NCBI GenBank assembly: GCA_018881555.1
Contig: JACAXG010000123.1
Location: 2,460,460 to 2,524,459, forward strand
Direction: 5' to 3'
Length of the DNA stretch: 64,000 nt
DNA from: Amblyornis subalaris
Lineage: Eukaryota; Chordata; Aves; Passeriformes; Ptilonorhynchidae
In this document: piece by piece, positions 37,201 through 50,651 of the stretch
How the letters are laid out: each line of letters starts with the position of its first letter
Numbering within the stretch: the first letter of the stretch is position 1
The notes under the pieces: model-generated
Database searches by the model: none
The model's input: the letters and a program-made list of their open reading frames with translations, nothing else
What the model was told of the DNA's origin: nothing
Position numbers and translations under genes: made by a program

Positions 37201-39780
37201 CCTTTCACAGTAAGTGAAATAACTTTCTTAATTTTTAAATTTCTTCTTTTCTTAATTTAAGTAGTCATAAGCAACANGTAGATACTTTAACGCAATTACT
37301 CAGAAGTTCAAAGATTCCCATTAGAATAGTGTAACTGGTGTCATTACTTTCCTGGCTTTCACCTGAGAACTGAAACACAGGATTATTCATTGTATGTTAC
37401 ACACTGCATGTGTTTTTTGTTTTTTAATCTACTGTCTTATCAAAGCAATAGCAGAAGTAGGCTTTGCCACGGGTTCTCTTTACAGTTTAGCTGAAAAAAA
37501 GCCAAGGTATGAAAAAGGGATCTGTGTCTTGTGTCACAATGCAATAACATTGCAAAGTTCTTTTTGTATGTTTGCATCCATTCTACAATTCAGTCATATC
37601 ATAGAAGAGACACGTGAAACAGCTTTCTGAAAAAACTCTCTAGTTAAAACAGAATAAAAAACATTAACAAAAGTAGTGACAGTGAACCGACTGAATGATG
37701 AACTTTTTCATTAGAAATATTTGACTTGCATATTTTTAAAAGAAACCCCTATTTTCCTCAAAATAAACATTCTTTCATCCACTGGATTTCACCCAGATAT
37801 TAAAATTTTAAAAATANATGTTTCAAATTATTTTCACTTAGTTTTCAGTTGGGAAAAAAAATAGCCATAAAAGTTATTTTCACAACTGTATGCACAGACT
37901 GTCTTTTAAAGCTGTTTGTATTCTTCACACTTACCTCTTCTTAACTGTCTGAATCTTCTGTGGAGAACAGGACTGGGTATGGGGAGGTTATGCAATAGCT
38001 TGTTAAAGGGAATAAAGGTTCTCCTCTGATGTAAAAAATAAATAAATAATGCTGCCAATCAGAATTCTTTAGCATCTCCAGACACAGACAAAATCTGCCA
38101 TCTGAGTTTCAAGGAGCAGCATTATTGCAAACTGAAGTTAATTGATACATCTTACATTCTCAGTACTAAGACATTTACAAGTAAACTACTAAATATACAA
38201 GATTACAAGTTCGCTGAATCAGAAGAACCTCAGCTTTTGGTATGATTAAGTTTTAATTGTATTCTTCCTTAGGGATCACTAGTAGCTAATAAGCTCATGA
38301 AAATAGGACTTTAAATAGCAGGAGTAGTAAAAGTCACTCCACGCACCATATTTTGATATGCTTGGCTGCCTAAGGCATCCTATTGCCTGCAGTTTCAAGA
38401 ATTCAGTTTTCATCAATGAAAAATCTATTAAAAAACCTTAAGAATTTTTTATTTTTGAAAGGACAGCTGTTTCAGTACATCATGTACCATTTTTGAATCT
38501 CAGAGATGCTCGTACCATGTCTTCTTACTTTTACTGTGGTTTATTTGCTAGAAACACTTTGTGAGTCACAAATTCTGAATCACATACTTCTCAAATTTAA
38601 TTATATGCATCTCACTGTCTGATAACAGTGATCGCAGTTATAGCAGTGAACAGAGATTGCAGCCATAAGCATTAAGAGTAACTTCTAACCTTATAAATAG
38701 TCTTATGCTTCATTTTTTGAGACTATTGGGTCTTTCTGCTAATGAGTACAAATTTGTTCCCACCCTTTTCTTAGCTCTACCAGGCAACTCTGAACTGTAG
38801 AATGTGTTTCTTCCAGAATAATGAGCAAGGGGAGCTCCTATAGGTATACCCATCTACAAAGTATATGTCAGATCAAAGATGGAGGCATCATTCTGCAAGC
38901 AAAACAACTGGAACATAGCCAAACCCCACATCTGTGCCATAAATCAGCACGAGTCAAAGTTAACTCCTTTCTCACAAGAATTTACATTTTTTCCTATCTC
39001 TAGGTACTTCTAAATGGAGTTCGTTAAAAACCTGGCAGCCAAAACAGAGGGATTCTATACTGTACTGCTTAATAGTTCATTACATTATAAGCTGCCATTA
39101 AAATCGACTTGAAAGTATTCATTTATACCTTCTACATATCCTAACTAATGTCTCCTTTGCAGATTCAACTAGGGCTTCATTCATTTGTAATGTTTACTTT
39201 GTATGGTCAGAAAGAAAATGTTACTGCAGAACTTGAAATGTTATAACTGTATTNCTGTAACTACATTTTTGCAACTAAAAATAATCAGAAATCTTGCACA
39301 CACAATCATGTAAAAAGAATAAATATTTTTTCAATATCTATGAAAAGATAACAATTAGATTGAGGAACATGGCACTAATAAATGAAGGACATTTAGTCAA
39401 ATTCATCAAAGAGTTGAATAACAAGATTACAGTACAACTCTAATTAATTAATTGACAATAGACTTCTTTACCCTCATAAAAATTCAGTTCTATCAGAAAA
39501 TTGATACTGGCCTATGACAACTGAGATGCAGAGGAATGACTTATGCAACACTGATGCTAAGGATTTATTAAGCAGAGAAAAGAATAAAGTACTATTATAT
39601 TGAGCTTCAGAATGAACTAAATTCCATGGACATGCAGGCCCCAAGACACTGTAACAGGTGCAACAATTATGGATGGCACAACTTGAGGGACATACTAGCC
39701 ACTCATCTGTGAGCTCAGCAGTTTTGATGAGAGAATGAACTGTTAATTAACAAATATTAAGATCCCAACTTGTCAAGTAA
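28241..39780. other. AT-rich non-coding DNA, no recognised genes or elements
   Basis: Short frames on both strands lack recognisable domains. The only marked low-complexity run is a 19-base poly(T) at 31488-31506. Isolated Ns are common in 33-38 kb. Confidence 0.5.
31488..31506. repeat. 19-base poly(T) tract
   Basis: An uninterrupted T run. It could be the poly(A) tail of a minus-strand retrocopy, but the sequence beside it was not recognised. Confidence 0.85.
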
Positions 39781-39782
39781 AA

Positions 39783-40987
39783 TTAAACTCCAGGGAAGAA
39801 GCACGGCTGCCCATGAGAAGCTAAGCTATCAAAACTAAACCAGGTCAGAACCAGTGAATGACTCTTGGAAACAGCGAAAAGAATATTTTTACTGTCTAAT
39901 TTTTGGGGGTTCAAAATACCCCATGACAGCCCAGTTAATCTGTTTCTCTGAAGTCTCTGAGCTATGGAAGGCTCATGGGTATGATATTTTGTGAAAGGCC
40001 AGGGATCCACATTACGTCCGAGCTTCCATGAGAGGTGGCCTTCCTTCCCTTCTATCAAGACTTCATTGCATTTGACATCCTATCGATTTCACTGTAACAG
40101 TGATTAGAAGGACAATTGTATTGCTTGAAGGAAACGACCCTTTCTGAAGAACCTCCATATCACAATTGCTGCCCTGTGCAAATGCCAAGAAAACACATCT
40201 CCTAAGTCTGGAGATAGAAAATGTGATTTCACAGAGATAACAGAATTTGCCTACACAGAGCATATTTCCCTCACTGTGAAGATCCACATGTAACAGTGTG
40301 TAGAGATGCACACAATGTACACAGCACGAAGATGCATACTCCTGTATGAAGTTTCTGCACCATGTAAGACTGAAGGGGAAACTTGTAAATGAGAGAGCAA
40401 TGTTAGTCAGCTGGTTTCCACATATAAGCAAGAATACTAAACTTTGTGAAGAAACATGTTATTTTCAGTTTTCACTTCTAAATTCAGGAATTTCACAGTT
40501 TAACTATCTGAAATAAACTCCTAGCACCTAGGAGCCTAGGAGCTGTGCAAGTGTCCTCACTGAGGCATTTATTTAATCTTTTTTTTTGGAATGAATACCA
40601 AAATAAAGTCCAACAGACATTTTGCTCTATTTGATCTAGTCTGGATTTTCTTTTAGTTTGTAGTGAGATGGTTTTCCCATCTTTCAAGCTTGGTATCAGA
40701 GCAAGCTGGTTTTGATTTTTAAAAAGCAGTATGCATGAAATAAGGCAGGAAAACACCCCGACAACTCCTCTTAAAACACATGATGTAAAGATATGTCCAT
40801 TGGCTCTTAATGAAGAAAAAGCTTCAGCACTGGGGTAAGCAATCAGCTGAAAAACAGTGATGATTTTTATGTGCTTCCACAATGAACTCAATTGCAGTTG
40901 GTCTGCATCTCTGAAGTAGGTGTTCCCACTCAAGATAATTTGGAACACTGGAAATGCACAAAATTGTGAAAAAAAAATTTTGAACAT
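39783..40987 (-). other. Stretch with three consecutive minus-strand open frames, no recognised product
   Basis: Frames of 164 codons (40987-40493), 122 codons (40431-40063) and 91 codons (40058-39783) follow each other on the minus strand within 1.2 kb. None has a domain, signal or motif that I recognise. Their residues (many Phe, Leu, Ser, Cys, Ile) look like conceptual translation of AT-rich non-coding DNA. The frames could be chance, an exon of a non-coding RNA, or an eroded coding relic. I treat them as unproven and do not call CDS. Confidence 0.25.
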
Positions 40988-43017
40988 ACTGGTTTTTCTA
41001 CTTTTTTTTTCTTTGATCAGTAAACTGGAAAATTCAGTTTATTATTTAAAAAATTATCATAAATTTAAATCACTGTTTCTGCTGAATTAATTGTGGATGT
41101 TGATTATTTGAAGTGTTAGTTCACAGTCCAAGTAACACATTGGATTCTTTTGTTGGTTATTCTCAATACTTGTAGAACAGTGTACAAATACATTAGTATG
41201 TAATAAATAAAATTAAGGGTGTTTTTTTACTAGACACNTGGCTCATTGATATTCAGCAATTAAATAACATAATAATGTGTAGTCATACTTCCATTTACAA
41301 CAAGGACTGAAATTCAGAGAAAATTTAAAAAAACCCATACAAATGTGACTCAGTCTTGTTTCTAAAATATTTGACATTGAACTACCACAGCCAAAAGAAA
41401 ACACCTTTAAAAATATGAAGGAATGTTTAATAGATTTAAATACAAATCTATAGTGCAAAAACCACACCTATTGAAGACCCGCATTTGTCCCTACATGAAG
41501 GCAATGCNGAAAACTTACAGGAATGCTGAGATCATATCTAGCAAAGAAAAACCAGGCACACACATACATAATTTCTGCTATTTAATGCCAAAAGCTGATG
41601 TATAACAACTGTCATATTTTTTAAATTACCTCAACTATGCAAAGACTGGAAGACTGACATTCCATTAATTCACAAGTTAGATCTTGTACGAAAAGCTAAA
41701 GGAGCTTCCTCATAATGCACTGCAAATTATGTCACTAATACTCATCTGGAGGCAAACCTTCTCTGTAATTTGGAGAGCCAGTTCAGACTTTTCACCAACT
41801 CAGATCTAGGTCTCTCCACAGTAGGAAGGGACAATTCTGCCAAACTGTGTTAAATTAAATATGATTATTTGGCTGCAACTCTTGCTACTAAGGTAGAAAT
41901 CCATGTAGTAAAATCACTGGTTTTCTCTCGTTTTATATTCTGTGTACCATACCACCTGCAGGATCACAAAATTCCAAAATTCTTAAATTCATTTTTCAAC
42001 TATGTGACTGGGGAGATGGGGTGATGGTGTGAGAGGGAAGAAGTATTACCAAATGATTTACTGAGCTACAGAAACCTTCTCATTCAAATGACAAGCAAAC
42101 CTTTAGTCTCACATTCTTGTCAATAAAAGCCTTAAGCACTTCTTTATCCAAAATGCTTCAGACCAGTGCTTTTGGCTTCAGTCAGACATAAGGACTGCCA
42201 ACTTGTTGAAGATTCTCTCTGATTCCAACTTGACTGCCTCAAAATGATCCCATGTTGCCTTTTGTCTTTACTCTTCAGACAGTTTCTATACAACTCAGTC
42301 TTTGGAACAGGTTTCTGCTGTATTGTTATAAATGCCCTGTATTTCAGGGAAGCAAACTTCAACCTCATCAGTTCTGAAGTACGTCAAAATAGTTCTTAAA
42401 GCATGCTGATTAAAATACCACCTATTTCTACTTCTATGACTGTTCCCAGACAAAGAACTTAAGGTAAACAGAATGAAAAAAAAAGGCGGCCCAGAAGGAG
42501 GATAGTGATTGAGACAGGAAACAGAACAACATGCTAGAGCCTTAATAAGTTATCAGAAGCTACCAAAGAAAGGTCTTATTAAAACCTCTCCCGTCCTAAA
42601 CCAAAAAATGATAGAACCAGAGTATTTTGAATAAATTAATACATCATTGTAGAACAGAGAATATTTAAGATGAAAGAGTTATCTCTTTATATTTTCCTGA
42701 GCAGTGGATATGTGGCATGGAAAATATGGACCCTTCTTCCTTGTTCTGTTTTCTTTGTGCCCCAAACAAGATTCAGAGTGAAACATGAGGAGACAGGCTG
42801 GTCCTGTGGAAAGGAAAAATGCACATGCAATCTGTCTGTTCACTGAAAACTTAGGGACAGAGATTTCCTGCTGCTGAGGAAGATGTCATCAATTCATAGG
42901 GGGAAAAAATTATACAGTAGCTTTTTCATTTGCGCTAGATGAACACTGTCAGAAACTGAGCACAGAACAGATGAGCTTCTAGGTACCACTGAAGTAGTAG
43001 AAATTCTTCTATCTCAA

Positions 43018-43110
43018 AGTATATTTTATATATATTTTAATATATGCATCTATATATACATACATGTAGTATATATATACATACATACATACCGTATATG
43101 TCTGTGTGTG
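43018..43110. repeat. Compound TA / ATAC / TG microsatellite
   Basis: TATATA words, then ATACATAC units and finally TCTGTGTGTGTG. A compound alternating purine-pyrimidine tract. Confidence 0.85.
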
Positions 43111-45864
43111 TAAAATAGAGAAAGAAATATAAATTTACAATGAGAATACAGTCAGACTGTTTAAAATACGCATTGACTTTCTGGACTTAAAGTTTTACTT
43201 AGAGGTAGGTGTTGTGCATTTATATGAGCAAACTTCACTTGTGTATGGCTTTGTTCCTTCCCTCGCTGAATCTTTTTGCTCTCTGGTATTTCACAAAGTA
43301 CTCATCTGACCTAGGCCACCCTCCTCTCATTTTAAAGCTTTAGTTTTCCTTAGCAGTGTAGCTACTTTCACAGCCTGTTCTTTTACCAGGCAGCTTCTAG
43401 TACAAAAATGCAATCTAGTCATGTCAATAATGGAATCAGAGAGTGCTGCAGCTTTAAATACAGGAATGCAGTTTCAGCTGATNCAGGGGTAATTATAAGT
43501 CCATACAGGGAAGGGCATTTATTAGCTTTGCCATTCAGTTGTGTGAGCATAGGAATGGAAAGCATTATGTAAATGATTTTCTATTCCTGCAAAAATAAGC
43601 ATATAAGGATTTGGAGGATTTTTCATACACATTATTTATACTGTTTACATTTTAATTTTAATTTGGAATCAATATTTGATATGGACAATACTGTCAAACT
43701 TTTAAAGGCCACTTACAGTCAAGAATACTTTTACTTTCTACAGAAAACCTTTTAATGTTGCTTAGCATACATACTCATTTTTCAAGACAGATATAAAAAG
43801 ATTATTCTTATAGATTATTTTAGATGACAGCTTTATACTTTGCAGAAAAACAAATTCCTGAAGCTATGGGCAATAACAGAAGTGTGTACAGTTTTGTATT
43901 TGTAACTCGTAGTCCAGGCTTATGCTTTTTTAAATTGCATTTCTGAATGAATGTCACAGAAGAACAGAATTACTTCTTAAAATACATAAATCCATAGAAA
44001 ATTCAAAATACTTATACAGAAATATTTTAAACAATTCTGTTTGGACAGCTTTTGTATTACACCTTACCTAAAAATAACTTCAGAACTAGACTAATAAATA
44101 CTCTTTAAATTATCTGGGGGAAATGGACTTTTGTTAACAGAGGAATAGCTCCTGAAGACCAACTACTGTGCTTTTAGAACTTTTCTAGGCTTGCCAGTGT
44201 AGGCATCTGTCATATGAGTTTCCCCTTGCTACCCAACAAATGGCCTGAACTTAATTCAGGAGGGAACATTCAAGCTGTCAAGTCATACAGAAGCTATTTA
44301 CGATCACCAAAAAAATGAACAGATANATGCAGAAGGCTTTATACATTTTCCCAGTGAAAGCACGGTAATGTCAAAAGTTTAAATATTAAACGAATTTTTG
44401 CTCTTTGCATGTAAACCATGAGAAAAAATGTTTCAAAATCTCTGAATGAAAACAGTAACATGGTGAGAAAAAATAATTTTAGCACTTCCTCCTATTTTTG
44501 ATAATCCATGGATGACTTCTAACACCAGAAGAGGTGTTATTCTTAATCATATCCGAGTTAGAAGCAAATAAAAATTTGTAGGGATATTTACCAATGAACA
44601 TATTAAAGCAAGGTCATCAATTNTGGTAATTCAGAGGGAAGTTTGTAATTCAGTTTTAGTTTATATGAGAAGAATAGCATAATAAATAATAATACAGTAC
44701 AATTTTCCAGATTTATTATGTAGCTTCTAACACACATAATGTGGAAAAATTACATAAAAATATGTATGCCCTTAAACAAACAAATAAAATAACACACTTG
44801 CGTGCACACATACACATCCCCCAAAACCCCCAAACAAACAAAAAGGAGGCAATCATTACAATTAAATACAGAGTTCCAGATTTCCATTTAGTAAGTGGGA
44901 ATCCACATCTATGAAGCCTACACAAACAAGCATAGAGACTTGTTTAAAGCTTAGACTTATAAATTAAAATTTGACCCCATACTAATGTGCACCTCTAAAA
45001 ACAAACTGTTCTGTGTCTGTAATACGTAATCATGGGTTATTTCAGGTTTGGAAGAGGTCTGTGAAAACTGTTTTGAAGTAATGACTTAGGTACCTTTATA
45101 ATTCTTGCAAATAATGAATAGTAATTTCTATTACTAACATTTTCTCCTCCAATTTCAATGAATTCACCATTTGACACATTTTCATGAAGTAAAAAAATCA
45201 GCAGTTTTCTAGGTTTCAATAGGCTACTTATACCTCCTTTGTGGAAATAAAACATGGCACCAAATGCTTTACTACATATTCGTAAGAAACACAATTCACT
45301 TGAAGTCTAACGAATTTGTATTTTAACATATAAAATATTGAGAATTGAAAAGCTCAATTTCCCTAAGATTGAAAAAAAATTAATCACCCATATGACAAGG
45401 AAATACTAAACATACCACCCAGGTTACTGTTGTCCTCTTGAATACAGCACAAATCCTGATTCCGTTGATGAAATTAAGTTAAGCACAGAAAAAAAGCCAT
45501 GTTTGTGATAGACAAACAATGATAATACATTGGCATTTCCTGTTCATCATATCCTACCTAGGCANAGTGAAATAGAGGGGTCCTGGACAAAAATAAGGGA
45601 CCATTTAATTCCTTTAGGGGCATTCTCACTGACATGATGTTAATGGAGGAATTAGATCTGACTTCTACATCACTAAACAACTAATCACTTACTTCTACAC
45701 TAATCAATTAAGTGCANTGGGGTCTGCAGTGGATCAGGCAGTGACAATGCTCTCCCATCGTGNCCAGTCTCTCTGTCCACTGATTGTAAGTTCAAGTATC
45801 TGTTTCTTTGGAAAAGCAAAAAAAACCCCTGCCATGCTTTACAAAGAAGACAAAACAAAACCAG

Positions 45865-45886
45865 AAACAAACAAACAAACAAACAA
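45865..45886. repeat. (CAAA)n microsatellite
   Basis: About five AAAC units in a row within an A-rich stretch. Confidence 0.85.
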
Positions 45887-48472
45887 TCCCCACATTACTA
45901 CCACCAACTACTAAGAACTGGAATTTGACAGAAATTTGTATCAGAGTTTAACTGATTCCTGGCAAACTTGGCAGAATTACACACTGCTTTGAATGTATAT
46001 TACACAATACTTTGAAGTATCTGGTGCTGGAAATAGAGTCAGAAGTAGACTCTTGGATTATGAGCCATGGAGCTAATTCAGTACTTCACTTGATGTTTAA
46101 ATCTGATCTATAGGTCAATATAACCATTGAAATACAAAAGGGATTGTATATATGTAAACATAAAATATGTTTACCTGCTTTGAGAACTGTTGCTAGGGAA
46201 AGAACTTTGCTCTGGGACTTTGAAGACTGCAAACTGATTTATGCTATGGAAAGATGCATGCCTAAGCAAATTCTGCTACTATAAGGGAAATACCTGTGCT
46301 TGGTCAGGCTACAAAAAAGGTGATAGGACTTTACCAATACCTTTATTAGAGGTGGATTAAGAGTACATTATCTTCTTTTGTTAAAGAAGGCACATAATCT
46401 TATCAATAACTCCATAGCACTGGCAACAAAGGCATAATCAATAGGATATGAAGACAGATCATCTTGCAATCTTAACTTAATATACATTAGTTCACACTAC
46501 AATTACCAATTGGTTACCAATGCAGTTACTAGCATTGGTACTCCAACTGTTTTAAATTCAGCAATTTCCATGAAGACACTTGGCCATGACCTCTTCTGTC
46601 TGCTATCCACATAGTAATAAAAGAGGCAGACCATATTCCTAATTCTCAGTTTCTCTAAAAGGTTGTATCTAAGAAGTTATTTAGATTTTGAAATGGACAG
46701 TGATGTGAGAACTTTGAGTATACATACCAACATCTTACAGAATAACAGTTCAGGTGAGAAATTATTATTTTCTGTCCCTTTCTCAACTTACACAATAAGA
46801 ATTCCAAGTAGAACCCTTTGCAATGAACTGAAAGAGCTCTTCACAGACTCTAGTTAAGTAAAGACTCAGAGATGGACTTCTCAGAGACTGTAATATTTCT
46901 AGACACTTCAGGAAGTGCATAATATTTAGCAAAAGTGTGAAAGGAGCTCCAGGTGGCTGTATGGCAAATGTCAAATATGAGAAAGTCCACGGGAAAGCCT
47001 CTGTTTCTGCTTGAATTGCAGCCAAGTGGACCTTTCATAAGAAAAAGGGAGTTAGTGATGGTGTTCCCTTATGCACCAGACGTCTTTGAGAGCAGACTGG
47101 CAGTTCCTTGAATCTTTCAGCTTCTGACGAAAAAAGACTGTTATTGTAAGGTCATGTCCTCATTAGAACATCTAATTTTTGGAGATTTGTTTCCAGAGAC
47201 AAAGTGTAAAGTTTAAGAAAGAATAGAGGCAAGTTAACTTCTTCAGTACATGAAAGTCAGAATTCTCTTTAGGTAAAAGCTTCAGATGGATCCTACCACT
47301 TGTCCTTATGGAAAACAGCGCAAAGGAATTAACTGTAAGAGTNGGAATCTCAGCTGTCCTTGTTGCAGAGGAGAGATCATAAAGACTGTTTTCAGAGATA
47401 AATGCAGAAGACAGCATTCAAAAGATTCAAAAGGCTGTCACATCAGAAGATAAAGTACATGAATTGTTCGTCTTTGACAATAGGCCAACTATTAGTAGCC
47501 TAGCATGATTTGCAGGGATTTCTGATGTGAAAACTGAGTGATGGAACATCCTGCAGAGTGCGAGTTGCAAAGCAATCTCCCTTGTGGAAGCAAGGGGGTT
47601 ACTGAACTTCAGTTTAAGCATTTAGATTCTTATATTTTAAATAAGGATTCAGCATGAATCACTTTTTTTGCAAATATATGTAAGGTTGTTGTCATAAAAC
47701 CCCTTAAGGGACTTGGTTCTATAGTCTCTAAATACAGTTAAGATTGTATCTCGTCTGAAGTGTATATTGTGAAAAGTCTCTGAGAAGACTGAATGTCCAG
47801 AAGTTGGACTGTGTAGCTGTGGGGTACACTATACGAAGCCTGTTTGACAGATATACTAGACTTCCACAGGCACTGCAATTTTGACTGGCAAACTGAAAAC
47901 CTGAAGAACACTTTAAAAAGAAAACATAATGGTTGTTGCTATAAGAGTGGAGGAGGTAGAGTTCTCTAGTGTATCTTTATACAATTTTTAAGTTGAAGAC
48001 AGATTTTGTAGTGCTGATAGCATAAGTGCCAGGGGATACTTGACACTAACCCTTAGTTATTGAACATTGGGATTCTCATTGCTTTGCCTGGGCAGAATTT
48101 ATATCAGAAGAGCTATAGCCCATACAGATATAATCTAAGGGAAAAGATTGTTCTTGGTGGGAATATAACAGAAGATCTTGGGGTAGAGATTTTGGCTGAA
48201 CCAGATCTGTTGGGTGTTAAATGNAGACAGAGTAACATGTTCTGAGGAAGTGTCTTCTCAGGTCAAGTGCTGCCACTGTTGATTACACAGTGGTGTCAAA
48301 GGCATTGACTATATCCTTAACTGGTGTGCTAGACACAAATTTACTTTAATGTAGTACAAAATCAAGATGTCTCCTAAAAACTGGTAGGACAAGATCTGAA
48401 AAGAACTCATTTGGAATAGTAACTTTTATTTTTGTAATTAGCAGACCCATTTCAATGTGAAATTGAAATGAA

Positions 48473-48500
48473 TTGAAAAGAAAAGAAAAGCAAAGCAAAA
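48473..48500. repeat. (GAAAA)n simple repeat
   Basis: Several GAAAA and GCAAA units in succession. Confidence 0.75.
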
Positions 48501-50279
48501 TTACTTGGGAAAAACATCAGTTTTTTTTAGTATAAGCCCTGAAAGAAATAGGTTAACTTACTTCTTCCTGTAGCAGGACCTTACTGTAGAGGACAAAGAA
48601 AGAAAACATCTGCATTTTCTCCTGGCTTAGTCTATCTATTCTGTTAGATATAGCCCCACAAGAAGCTGGGCTTTACAAAATGTTCCATGTAGGATCTAGG
48701 AGAGCATCAATGTTTCTGTTTTCAGAGTAATGATTTTATCTATAAAGGAAAAAAGAAGTGGTAAGAAATGTCCGTTATCAATTGACATGATTCCAACCAA
48801 AGCTTAAGAATGAACTCTTCCGTTCTTCTAAGGGCTTGTACTTTACCTGTGTTTGAGACTTGAGTTCCACAGGGTTCTCAGCACTGACAGTCTTCTCTTT
48901 TTCAAGACATAGAAATAGAAGTGGAGAAAAGTGAAAGGAATGAGTCCCTCAACTCCATTTCTACATCAGCTGGCTGGACAGATGATTTGGCAGCTGATGA
49001 ACAAGCAGCATCTTCATCAGCACAGCTAAATTTTTAGGCCATGCATACTGACATAAAAGTGACAAATATGTGTGCATGCATGCAAGGGGAATATAATATA
49101 TGCATTGGGGTGTTCTTAGGAGATCTCCTATGGAGAAATTTTGTGGTCTCAGAAGAATTGCAAGGGTGTACTGCTACTAAGGGAAGCTGAGTTTAACACA
49201 TGATGCTATGTTTCTTCTTTCCACATGCCCATAACTTAACTGAGGAGCTTCATGTGGCTTTTGAAGTGGCTCAGATGCCAACATCTCTTCATGTCCTGTT
49301 CTAAAGATGGCATGACAGAGTTAAGAGAATTGGCCAAGAGACAGCATTATTTTCCCTGATTTCGTCAAAGAAACTGGAACAGGTTTTTGGGGAGGAGGGC
49401 TTCAAAATCTCAAACAGCATCAAAGATGCATGCATGAAGCTAGGAATTTAGTTTGGTTTAAAAGCCAAGATAGGAAAAGAAATGTGCAAGACTGATGGAA
49501 AAGCAGGTAGCTAACGCAGAATCATCAAGGTGCTACAAAGAAGCAGTGGACTAGAGCAGACTTCAAGAATCACAAGAAGAAAAGCTCTGATCTGGCCAAG
49601 CACTGAGAGGAATTAAGCTGAAACTGAAGCTCTGTTCATTATGTGGACAGCAAAGGCTTTAAAATGTTCCCTCATGGACACAGCTTACATAAAAGCTCCA
49701 TGGCATGACTAGGATAGTGCTACCCAGAGTCCACTAACAGCAAACATAAGTACTGTAAAATTGTACATCACAGTTGTTTCCTGCAAGAGAGGTATTCCCA
49801 CGTTTTGTCTTAACTAATGGCATGTATAAAAACATCATTTGAAATGTCTGATTTTGTTCAAGGGTTCCTTCCTTTCTTTCCTACATGTACCACATCAACA
49901 GTATATCATAACAACACTGGGCAAAACACAATTGTAAGTTAAATTACAAAGAAATTAAAAGATTTTCTACATAAAATTATGCCTATCTGCATGATTCTGA
50001 AAACATCAGGCTTTAAGATCACATTCCACAACAAATAAACCCTGCTGAGAAATTAGCTAACCTTTTCAAAGAAAACAAAACCAATGCTCTCATTAAGCAG
50101 CCTGTAAAAAAATTAGGAAAATAAAGACTATATACAGAATTTAAACTACAAATATCAAAATGCCATTACCAGTTTATGATGTTTGTACAAACAGATTGTA
50201 GTAAGGCAAGTGTTTACACTTGTTTGTATGTTCTTAATTACACTTTTTAAAAATAATTTTTAAAAGTTCTGTAAAAGCA

Positions 50280-50651
50280 ATGTTTATACTACATTCAGAA
50301 GTACTAGTACAGTTCTTTCAGAGAATTCAAAACTCATTTAAAATGGAACACAGTCAGGGGACTGGGATGAATCAGATTTGTTCTGTAATATACCTCTGGA
50401 ATTTTGGAGAGCAAGCTGATGAGCTGACTTGTGAAAAGTATGATGCAGTTGACACAAAACCCAAGACTGGTGACAATAGTGTGACAAGGAATTCATTACA
50501 TCCTTTCTTTTGCCTCAGGTTGAATTCTGAAAGCACTGATTACAACATGGAACATNAACCAATGCATGCGATAGTAAGAAAAGGGAATACATGTAATGTG
50601 GGTTGTTCTAATAAAAATTATCCTTGTTACTACATAGTAAAAGGACAGTGA
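50280..50651 (+). other. 123-codon open frame, probably chance
   Basis: The frame opens MFILHSEVLVQFFQ and ends with a Cys/Tyr-rich stretch. It has no domain, signal peptide or repeat that I recognise, and includes one N at about 50556. It is the longest plus-strand frame in the window. Unspliced frames of this size are expected now and then in 64 kb read in six frames. I see no promoter or poly(A) context that supports expression. Confidence 0.15.

Larger units (their letters stand above)
40988..50279. other. Non-coding DNA with scattered simple repeats
   Basis: No supported gene. Simple repeats are a TA/CA compound tract at 43018-43110, a CAAA run at 45865-45886 and a GAAAA run at about 48473-48500. 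From about 46.8 to 49.7 kb the DNA has fewer long AT runs than its surroundings, but no exon, repeat or domain was recognised there. Confidence 0.5.

Noticed and set aside
37430..37510. Possible small exon ending AAGCCAAG followed by GTATGA
   Set aside because: The upstream acceptor is poor and the implied exon has no recognisable protein. Donor-like words are common.
50280..50651. 123-codon plus frame as a protein-coding gene
   Set aside because: No recognised domain, no supporting splice or promoter signals, and within the length expected by chance for 64 kb.
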